The position numbers and the translations under genes were made by a program. Positions 1-10,800 of a stretch of 64,000 nucleotides of DNA are shown here, one piece after another. Within the stretch, counting starts at the first letter, position 1, and every line of letters begins with the position of its first letter. Source of the DNA: Pocillopora verrucosa (Eukaryota > Cnidaria > Anthozoa > Scleractinia > Pocilloporidae); the NCBI RefSeq assembly GCF_036669915.1, contig NC_089325.1, positions 15,301,368 through 15,365,367 of the forward strand. The letters run 5' to 3'. The notes beneath the pieces were generated by a model. It made no database searches. It saw only the letters and a program-made list of their open reading frames with translations, and had not been told where the DNA came from.

Positions 1-100
1 TCATACGAGTGATAGACATATCGGACTCCCGCTGCGCATTCGTCCAATTTCGTTATCACTCATATGATGACAGACTGAATTGGACTCCACTCAGTCTTAT
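1..100. repeat. Foldback element, cut by the window start
   Basis: The segment carries TCATACGAGTGAT near the left edge and an inverted near-copy, ATCACTCATATGATGACAG, at about 54-74, then ATTGGACTCCACTCAGTC. The same words recur at 49625-49775 in a more complete foldback, so this is the right part of a dispersed palindromic element. No coding capacity is seen. Confidence 0.55.
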
Positions 101-343
101 TACCATTACTAATTCAAAAAAGGTGGATTCTTATACGCGGGTTTTAATTGTTCACGTTATAGTGCGCGCGCACTTTCGAATGTAAAGAGTCGTCATTGGA
201 ATTATGACGCACTTTTGTGTTTCCCTCAGGGGTTCAATTTGCTGTCGACTGAAGTTGTTTTTGACGAGTTTATAATTTCAAAGTATATATCGCTCATAAA
301 GGTGATTCAGAAAGACTTTAGGCGGACAGAATTTTGTAACGAA

Positions 344-859
344 ATGTCTAGTTTTCTTCCTTCAATTGATACCGTCGGCAAAAGTTCTCTCGTCGCCGCG
401 AAGAGGATTTACTCGGCCGTTGAATGCTTGGAAGGAGCTACGAGCAATGGTCGCGGAGGGAAAAAGAAGAATAGAAGGAATCGGGCGCGTTCAATGGATG
501 ATCATACGCCTCACCAGAAATCTGAAAGAAAAAAAGAATACTCTCAGGAGTTGAGGATGCGGAAGGATAAAGCCCGAATTGCGCGTGAAGAAAGTCTGGA
601 AGAGCGAGAAAACATGAAGGTTCTTAAAGAGAGGGGACTCCGCGAGAAGAAAAGACTGAATCAGTTATTTTCAGTTTACGCTGTACAGCACGGATCCGCG
701 TATAGAGAAAGTGCAAAAGTCGTCAAACCGAAATTTCCAGTTTTGTTAAAAAGTACAAAGAGTACAAAAACCACTGCGATGTCGCGCGAGAAAATTTCGC
801 TTCCGCACAGCCCGCTTCCGAATTTGCCCTCTGACAGCAGAGAAGGTTCCCAGGAATAG
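344..859 (+). CDS. Hypothetical basic, charged protein, 171 aa
   Basis: An uninterrupted reading frame starts at ATG 344 (MSSFLPSIDTVGKSS) and ends at TAG 857-859. The frame stays open to 215, so a longer start or an upstream exon is possible; 344 is chosen because composition becomes protein-like there. Residues ~25-60 hold Gly/Lys/Arg-rich runs (GRGGKKKNRRNRAR) that could act as nuclear localisation or nucleic-acid-binding patches. Residues ~60-110 are a highly charged Lys/Arg/Glu stretch with coiled-coil character. The C-terminus is rich in Ser, Pro and Lys. I do not recognise a family. It lies about 1 kb upstream of EXD1 on the same strand. It could be a single-exon gene or the last exon of a gene that starts outside the window; no splice acceptor decides this. 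Confidence 0.5.
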   Translation: MSSFLPSIDTVGKSSLVAAKRIYSAVECLEGATSNGRGGKKKNRRNRARSMDDHTPHQKSERKKEYSQELRMRKDKARIAREESLEERENMKVLKERGLREKKRLNQLFSVYAVQHGSAYRESAKVVKPKFPVLLKSTKSTKTTAMSREKISLPHSPLPNLPSDSREGSQE

Positions 860-1882
860 TTTCTTACCAGGAAGAAATATCTCAATTTCGGCTGGAATCT
901 GTCAAGATTTTGTACTATTTAGGGGAGTATTTGGCAATATATAGAATGGAGAAACTTGCGACACACAGAAACTTCCAAGTCCTTTGTAATTTGCATTTTA
1001 TGGGCTTAGCTTGTGATAGTCTTGTTTTTCTTGTTAAGTTTTGTTATAAGCATGGTTGTTAATATGGCAGCGTTAAGGGTTTTTTCTCGCTTTTGTAAAT
1101 TCGTGATTAAAAATGTTTGTATGTAGGAAATTCGAAACACCTGATTTATTGATATCTATACACCCGGCTTTTACCTCCCAGAATTCTGAAGAAACCGCAA
1201 ATATTAGCCGCCTTTCATGTGCAGGGAGCGTCAAGATTTCAAATTAGCAAGAAAGTGCGATCTATATGGAGGTATCGCGAACTCCCGCAGCGAAAGCGAA
1301 CAATGATAATCCCCGGTGTTAATTTATGAGTAAAACAAAGCAAGAAAAAGTAAAGAACCAGTCTTTTTTATCGGGGGGAGGGGGGGGGAATCGGAATATT
1401 TTGGTTGACTGATTCCCCTCCGTTCCCGATGAAAATCATGAGATCTCCCTCCCCCAAAATTCCCCAAAATGTTCCCCCAGGGGGGGCGGGGAGGAAGACG
1501 TCCGTGTTGCCACGCTGTACGCGGTCTCTTGTTTCTGATGTCGTTAGGACAGTAACGATGCCATACATAGTCAACTTCATAGTCGGTCTTTGATCACGTG
1601 ATCTCAAAAGAGGAACGTTCCTACGATGAATATAACACCTGGAATGTGGATCACGGTATTTCAGTATATGCAAGAGATAAAAAAAACTAAGTAGATTTCC
1701 GAAATATAGTCCTTTTTAAGGAATACAGATAAAGCCTGAAAGATTATTGAGAAATAAAGGCTTTTACGAAATCAAGTGAATAATTATTTACACGATAACG
1801 TGTATGCATTGCGAACCTATTTTTATTTTGCGCTTGGAAAACTCGCGAAAGGAACTCTGGGGTAAACAAGACTGCTTTTAAA
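860..1882. other. Intergenic region and EXD1 5' flank
   Basis: No convincing exon is seen on either strand. The segment is fairly CpG-rich and has a run of G at about 1375-1388 and a G-rich patch near 1482-1495. The last few hundred bases before ATG 1883 should hold the EXD1 promoter and 5' UTR; no clear TATA box was found. Confidence 0.5.
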
Positions 1883-4800
1883 ATGGCGGACAAGGGTACA
1901 TTTGTTGGCGCAAGGTTACGAGTGTCCACAAACGAAGGAGATTATGAAGGAACGGTCCATAGCATAGATGTGGAAAAGAGGAAGGTTACGTTAAGTAAAG
2001 GTGAATCAATCCTTTTCAATGATGCGAATTAGATTACTATCATTCGTCCTTGAACAACCTCACCGTCCAGGAAGGAATTGCGTGAACTGATTAATTTCTC
2101 AGTTAGGAATATTAAATCTTACTTTCTTGGTTTTGCATCCGCCTACCTATTAATTTCCGAAAAAATTGTTTTCATTTAAGTTTATCTAAGATACATAACT
2201 GACAGATAGAGGAATCGTGTGACGAATGTTTTTGGTACTGTCTTGCAAACGAAATGTCAAATTGATGAGTTGTCATAATAGCACAATGTGGTCCATTGTT
2301 AGCTATGGTCGCATTACCACAATAGGCACTTTTTTAACAGTTTTTTACTTGCTAGAGGGAGGAAAAGATCATACATTCAGACAGATATCGCTGATCGGAG
2401 AATTCTACGGCGTCTAGGCAGAATCCTCCTACTAAATTTTGATGACCTAAGCTATTTTTTATTCAGACGTGGAAAACATTATCATGTCACTTTAAAAATT
2501 CTTAACCCTTACATTTCCAAAGAAGCTGACAAAGAGAATTTGTTTAACAAGCAAGAGCTGCTATAGTTGGTGATCATCTCCTCTATTCTGGTGACTTTCA
2601 TGTTTGATTCAGGGGTGATTTTGTGAGGAGAAATTAGATGCTAGTCACTCTTAGGAGCTAAGGGGTTAATAAAAAAAACCTGGTATGATGAGCCTAAGGT
2701 TACATTGCTGCTCAAGCTTACAATGCAGTGAGCAAATGAATAATGAAGAAAAAAATGCAAAGAGAGAGCTATAGTGAAACAAGATTTATTTAATTGGAGC
2801 AAAGCGAGTTCTATTCACAGGTGTGGCAAAGGACTTGAAGCCAAGATCTCTGGCTTGCATGTTCAGGATTCCTTTCACTAGTGATGCTGCTTCTACACTG
2901 AGAAGATACAACTCTCCTGAAAGGAAATCATGCTTATCTCATATTTTTATTTTAATTTGATATCTAGTGGTTTCATGCAGCACGGGAAGGAAACTTCATG
3001 GATTTCATCATTTTTTCGGTCATGAGCTAACCTCATGTAAGTGGTACCTGCAATAATAACAGTATATCACCATTTGAATCAAGCTATGTGTATCTGGCTC
3101 TCAGATAGAAGTAAAAATCACAGTCTTCCCCATCATCCCCATGGTGCTGACAAGGAAGGTGGTCAGCATAGGGGCATCATTTATTGTGTGTCTGAAGGGT
3201 GAGATGGAGATAGCCATAAAGGCCACTGTGGTGTAAAGGAAATTGTGGAGGCTTTTTCCACATCAGAGCGAGGTGTTTTATTCTCTACATACTGACATTT
3301 ACACACTGAAAAGGGGAAAAATAGTTTATTTTTCACAAGCTGGTTGAAGAAGCCAACAGCCAATCAAATGGCTTTTATTGCATTTTTCACATTTGGGGAA
3401 AAGATGAAAAGTATTTCCATATGGTATTTACACACTTGTCAGTTTGTATCAGAATCTAACACATTTGATTTCTGATTCCACCATCTCATTCATAAACACC
3501 AAAGAGGCAAACTTCATATGAAGTATTTTATATGTATGACATGATGAGTATTTTGAATCTGTGAAGTGAGAATATTAGCTTGTCAAGTACAGTGAAGTTT
3601 GAAGTATTTGAAAGAGTAAGTTGGATCAATGGTTTTTACCCTTAGGTTTTTACACTTAAGCAGGATAGTGCTCAATCAAGCAAATTCACCAGTGATGATT
3701 CTTAATGACTGTTTCACAACATTTTCATAGATGTCAACTTTCTTGTTATTTAACAGTGGAGCTGTTAGAAGAGGCTGATAACAATGCTTCACAGGATCAA
3801 CTGGCAGAGTAAGTTATCACAAAGTTGCTAAACACCACAACAGACTGAGGCTTGTTCTAGGATGAGGATGTCTATTAAATGTATATCTTGCTGACATAAA
3901 ACACCAGACTATTACTAACATCAAATGTATTTGATTGATATACTAAAACAATGGTCCAGTTATCAAGAATAAATAAAAAATACTAAAGAAATATAGAAAT
4001 GTCAAAATTGCCTATGGTACGGATGGGAAAGAAACTTAGAATTTACTTCAGAAGTTATAAACTAATATGCTGGCTTGTTCCCTTGATTGCTAATGAAACA
4101 TACTCAGATACCTAAGTAGCAATATACTTAAATAATTTTGCAGTTAGAAATGTGCTAGCATGGTGTGTAACCAATGGTTCTATCCACATCTTCTGACTTG
4201 CTTGCCATACACATTGCTCTGACTTTCTTGCCAAACAGATTGCTCAATCTAACCTGCTGGTACCCAGTCTGACCTTCACAGTTATCAATGTCTAGATTCA
4301 TATAAATGTGATAAATAGTCACATCAATAAAGAAGAGCAATTATTAGTTAATAATCTAATCCATACTCAATCAACCTCTGGAATTTAAAATCACATTTTC
4401 ATCTTTCTATAGGAATGGCCAGAAGCATGACAATAAGAAAGAAAAACAACTCCATGAGGAAAACTCTAACATTGCATCAAATCATTCATTGCAAACATCA
4501 TCTAAACTAGACAGAGGCTTTGGGGACAGAGGAGTAGCAAAAGCATTTACAGATGCTGGTATTGGGATCAATTCAAAATTAGGAGTAAAAAAGACAGCTG
4601 TTTCCAGTGGATCTTTCTCCAGGGATGTGAGCGATGAAGGAGACAGTCTACTGAAAAGGCACCCTATCATAGCAGAGAAGTGTATGACTTTTGTACTCTT
4701 CACAAATTTCTCTGCCTGGCTAGTGTTAGATTTACCTTTCAGACATGTTATCTTTAATTTGGTGAAGATCAGAAATAACTCTAAAGTTATGGATGGCATG

Positions 4801-7800
4801 TTAGTCTGTTACAGGTTGCTCCCTGCCATTTTGTCAGGTTTCCCTGACAGGCTGCTGGCATGTATTTATAGGCAGGGTAAAATGGGGACCTGTTGACATT
4901 TCATGCACATAAATAATTAGAGATAATGCATCACGAAAAATTGGATAAACAACTTTAAGGTTGACTTATTGCAAAAGGAAAAAAGAATTCACTGTTCAGG
5001 GCCCAGTTGTTCAAAGGCCGATTAGCCCTAACCCAGGGTTAATTCTAATCCAGCTTTCTTTGTTTCTTTGTTCAAAAATCTTTTAGGGAAAATTTTCACT
5101 ATTCTTTTTAGAACATCCAATGATCAAATTGCAAGCAACAAGATTTGAACTGAATTTTTTCCTAAAGTTTTCAGCCCTGAAATCAAATTTCACATTAACC
5201 CTGGGTTACCTTAACCCAGCTTTGAACAACCCGGGCCAGGGGTTTTAATTTCTTATTTTCACAAGTCATGAAAATTAAAAACAGTTAATCTCAAATCACA
5301 CAAAAATCCCTTTTAACCCCTTTCTCTATACTCATGGGTGGGGTAGGCACTCTAACAGTAACACAGAATGACCTGGCCAGATCTCCAACCTAGACCACTT
5401 GGCCTGGAGTCCAGTGGCAAAAAGTGCAAAGGAGGGGGCTGATGGAGGTTTTTTCTTTACTCTGATATAGTTAATTTCAAAGAAAATAGGCAGAAACTTT
5501 ATATCTATGTATTTGCAATATTTAGACAGGCTGGCTTAAAGCTATTTAAATGGGGGTCTGTTTAAACAATAACAAGGCCAGACCACAACACTGTGAGCTA
5601 TGTAATATCTACTCTTTGTGAGAAGTGTGTGTGTTCTTTAACATCCCTTGCTAATAAGTACAGAGAGGAAGCAGGAGATGGGGTCTACAGCTTATCATCC
5701 TTATCTGAGAAGACTGGAATGTCTAGTTACCATTTTGCAGTGTCAAAGTAAAGGCGGCACATTCTCCTCAGCTATTTTCAGACCCTTAGTGTTGTGTAAA
5801 AATACTTGATATATACCCTTCTTAATTTTGTTTTACCCATTGTCAAGAATGAAAAACATTGTAATCCTGTATCATGATTTAACAAGTTACTTCAATTTTT
5901 CCATTTTAGATCTTTCTGACACAACACTTGATGAGGAAGTAAAGGAGAACACAAGTCCTAATGAGCTCCCTGATATTGTGCCTATTGATTCATTTGGGAA
6001 GTCATTTGAGGAAGCAGTAAGTGGTAGTGCTTGTTTTGGAAGCCCTTTCACTCCCTAGTGTTTTTCAGAAGTGAATTTTGCCTTGCTTTACATGTTCTTG
6101 CAGAAAAACAATAAGAACTTAGAAACAATTAACTAAGGGATATTTGTTTCATTAACTGTGCCTGATAATGTACGTGGGAAAATTATGTGCCTCTGATTGG
6201 CTGAAAACATGTGCATTCTCCTGTAATATGAGTGCAAAGTTGTAACACAAGCAAATTACAGATAGCATGCCCACACTTTCAAAATTTTGTTTGTTTTGAC
6301 TCTCTGTGATGTTTTTTTCACACACATTTAACAAGTAACATGATTTCTTCAGCAATTTGGTGTAACACTTGCAAATTTTTCAAAGACTACAAATTGCTTT
6401 TGCCTTACAGGCGAAAGCAATTTGCACTTTACATCAAATCTACACCAAATTGCAGTTGAAATCATGTTATTGCCGATACAAATTTTCAGATCTTGATTTG
6501 TATTTGAAATCACCATGTTTGAAGATGTGTAATCTTGAGCTCATCAATAAATATAATTCTTAAAAAGAACTGACTTCAACTCAAATTTTGTAGGTAAAAT
6601 TCATCAGCAGACAGCGAGTTATTGGTGTTTGCTGTGAAGGTGTAAATCTCGGAAGGCTTGGAAAACTTTGCTGGCTGGTGGTATGTGTACTTTTTTGTGT
6701 ACTAACTTATTGGTACTAAATTTTGTGGGTCTTAAATCTCACATTTGTCCCAATGGTAAGACAATCACAAAATAAAAGACCTGCAGATAAAAATCCTCGT
6801 GAAATTTAAACCCACATAGAAAATTCAAATGACAAGTTCCAGAGAATATCTTTTGAGCAGTCGTCAAATGTTAACTCTTTAACTCCCAGAAGTGACCAAG
6901 ACAGAATTTCTCCTTACAGTATCAATACAATATCAACCAGATGAGTGATGAGAACAAAGAAAAATATCATTTTTGGGATAATTAGTTGATTTGATACTAA
7001 ATTCTCTGAACTAATATTATAATAATTGTATGGTTGACAGTAAAGAGAATTACAAATTTGATCTTTGAGTTAAAGGGTTAAGACATTTTTGAAAAATATA
7101 ATGAAGTTAAGAACACTTGAATTGCAAAATTTAATGCCCTTTTTTTTCCTGTATGAGTATTAAAATTGCAAATCTTAAACCGCACAAAATAACGTCTCAC
7201 CAAAGTTACAAAATTAATTAGCCACAAAATTGAGTACTGATAAGGTAGAAGTATCAGGTAATATTTACTATCTTTGGTTTAATAGTGGATCTACTAACAT
7301 CATCACATTAAATTGTCTCCCATTAATGGTGTTATTCCTGCAGTCACTCATTTGTTTTCATAGTTATCAAGCAGAATCATGCTGCTCTTTTCTGGGTGTA
7401 AAAATGGGGGCAGATGTTGTTGCCTAACAGGAAGTTAAGTGGACTTCAGATCAAGAGGTCTGGGTTCAAGACATGATAGCAACTCTTTTGTTGCCAATGT
7501 ACATTATCAACTCATTTGATAAAACCAAATTGTATCTTTGAGTAACAAATTGCTGAATCATGACTGTGGCATCAGAGGTTTGGACCGCATTGCTCAAGTG
7601 TGAACTTCACATTTCCAATTAACAGGATGAACGATTACAGGACTTTTGCATGCTCATGATATAGTCTTTCTTTAAGATCTACAATCTAGATTCAACCAAA
7701 ACTTTTGAGCTTAAATACCTTGCATTTAGGCAATTGTGTGCATCATTGTCACATTCTTTCCATTATAAATCAAATTTTTTGGTAGTCATTATGACAGCAA

Positions 7801-10800
7801 GAGGGTAACATTTTCCTGTTCTTTGTCAGATTGGCTGTAGCAGAGTAATTTACTTGTTTGATGTTCTTACTCTTGGAGCTCCATGTTTTGATGAGGGATT
7901 ACAGGACATTCTTGAAAGTGGAGACATACTGAAGGTAAGAGTAATAATGAGCTCGTAATAATTCCCTTGCAGGCGTCGGTCAAATTGTTCCGTTTAACCT
8001 GTTGTTATAAGACAACGCTTTTATACTGTACACACAGCCTCGAAATCGTTGCAAGAAAGGTGATACAGTCGTATCCTTAACCTGAAAAATAATTAAATCT
8101 TCTTTACATGAGTAAACAACCGATCAAATTGACTGGCAGTCAAAGAAGTTTTTTAGACAAAGGTAAAATTTCCGCAAGTCCCATACTATTGTAAAACAAA
8201 TCTGTTTTCCCAATGGCAATGTAATATTTTTGTCATTGTTTTCTCTATCCAAGAACTGAGTGCATAATTTAGTATGGGGCTGAGCGGAAATTTTACCCAG
8301 ACAAAACCTATATTTGACTAGCCTGCAGAGCAGGCGTAATTTTGGCGAGCGAGTGCTTAGTATTTTCTAAGCGAAAACTATGACCGCAGCAGCGGAAGGC
8401 TGGGGAGAGAAAGAAATTTGTACCAAAAGGGGGTGAGCGAAAGTAAAAAATAAGGAGAGGGGTGGGGCTGGGAGAGTGAATATTTAGCGTCTTTTTTGCC
8501 TTTCGCCGCACCCTCCCCCCACCGCAGACTCTAACTCCAAATCAAACATGGCCGGTTGAATAAACGATCGCGAGCTTCTTAACGTTAACTCGCCCTAATA
8601 AGACGCCTGAACCGCAGGCTAATATTTGACCGGACATTGTACATTGACCAGCCGTTACTTCTCTGGTGTCTAAAGAAAAGATATGAAGTATAAATTTCTT
8701 AAGATTTTCAACTACTTTTAGCACTAGAGATGCTTCAGGTTAGTGGTATATCCTTTGGACTCCAGGCCCTGATCATTCGAAAGGTGGATAACACATTCCG
8801 CCGGATAAACCTCTATTTAGTAAACAGCGCAGCACTTATTCGTTGGGTAGCGTTTTCGTCCCTCTTAACAACTAGGCCTAGATTAGGAAGTCTAGGTTGA
8901 AGCCCTGTCCAGGTTATTGTGTTTTGTTTTTTGGCAACCATTTAACTCACACAGTGCCTCTTTTCAACCTTCTTAAAATTCTTGTGTTGCTTTGTTTTGT
9001 GTTTTAGGTATTTCACGACTGCAGACTGGCAGTGATGCTCTATTCATCAGTATCATATCCACCTGATGAACGTGTTTGATACTCAGGTCTGTGGGCTGTT
9101 TATTCTTGCAGTTTTATTCGTCAAGTATCTACATTTACTGATTCATGATTTATTGACAAAGAATTTGTCATAACATCATGTTATGTCATTTATTGCATAA
9201 CTTGCACTTGTTGCAGAGAGGTATATATGGGCGAAACAGGAAGACGACCAGGCGAGCGATTCCGAAAACAACTTTGTGATCTAGAAAGGAAAAATAAAGA
9301 CGCATCCAAACCAGTCGCTAGACAGTCCAAAGTGTTTCCTTACATATAGTCAGTTCGGAAGCCTATAGAATAAAAACTTATCTTTCAATTCGGCACTCTT
9401 AATCCCCAAGGTATCAACGAACGCTTTCCATTCAACTAATTTATTCTTGTTTTTCACGCTACCATGTTTCCAGCAGTAGCATAACTCCATTTTTCGGTAC
9501 ATAAACCAAAAACAACCCACAATTCCTCAAATCGCTTTGACGAATGGCTGACACTCTGACGGTGGCTAATTTAAATTTGCTACGTAGTTGATGAAAACAA
9601 ATTTTCCTCGAAATGTTATGACAGTTCGTTACTTGTCTAGGCGAAACATGAAGGAAATTACTTTTTTTATTTTGAAAGGTGGCGGATGCGATTATTTATA
9701 AGAATGAAAGAGGAGGAGAGCTACCCAGGTAAAAGCTTACTTCTAGTCTTAAAATTCTGTCAGAAAACTGGTGGGTTAGCATATTGTATAGATAGTAAAA
9801 AAAGAACAGTTAGATTGTGTCGAGTACAATTCAGTGAGTAGTTCTGTAAGTAATTGCTCGAGTCTGCCGCGCAAAACACATTTGAAATTGTCAAATCTTA
9901 AAATATCCATTAGTTAGAACGTGCTCTATGATTGGTCAATTTGGTGGGCCGTATTTTCCTGTACGGCTAGCTAAATTCAAAATGTTGTTTAAAGTGAGAT
10001 CTTCTCCCCTCTGTTTGAACTCAGAGATACAATAAATTTCTTACTAATCTCGTTTTCGCGGTCCATACAGTAAGTTACAGAACCTCGTTTTCTCCGTTCG
10101 TGTTTATGGCTTAAGTGGTCTCGGTTCGTAAGTTACAAAACGAACCTCGATCTTGGTTAGTAAGAGATGTATAATCACTTCCTGAGTTGTCCAATATGGC
10201 ATCCAGTTTCTACATAATTACATCAATAACGGACCTCGTGGCCAAGATCGTATTTCATAATCTCTGTTTAATGAAAAAAGGAAGGGTTAGGATCCGACCA
10301 TTTTTTCCACTGTAAGAAAACACGAAGAGAACTTCTAATTGTTACATTACAAGATGGCAACAAAGGGATTAATTAACAATTTTGTTTTTTACTTCTTAGA
10401 TATGTTAATGGACTAGTGGCCTGTTTGTATGAATACTTGAACTTGTCACCTGAGAATGTGTCCTTCCAGAAAGTGCGACAGAAATTTATGAAGGTATATT
10501 ACATGTATTACTCTTGTCCAGTAGACTGTAAAAACAAGCAAACTCCCCAAAGTGCTGGAAAACGCGGTCTTGATTGGTGGTAGTTTTGCATTTTATTGGT
10601 TGACAAGTGGTCACTTAAAGTGGAACCACTCAAATAAATTCAAGTATAATCTCTCAAGTCAGATTTATTTCATGTTCATCTCCCGAAATCGATAGTGGCA
10701 CTCTGAGTTCATAAGTCTGGAGCGCATTGCAAAGAAACTTTCTTCGTTGGATTTTTAGGAAAAAAATACGCACGAACATCACACAACTCATTTGCTAGTC

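Noticed and set aside
4482..4799. 105-codon minus-strand ORF
   Set aside because: It is the antisense shadow of the EXD1 exon at 4413-4681.
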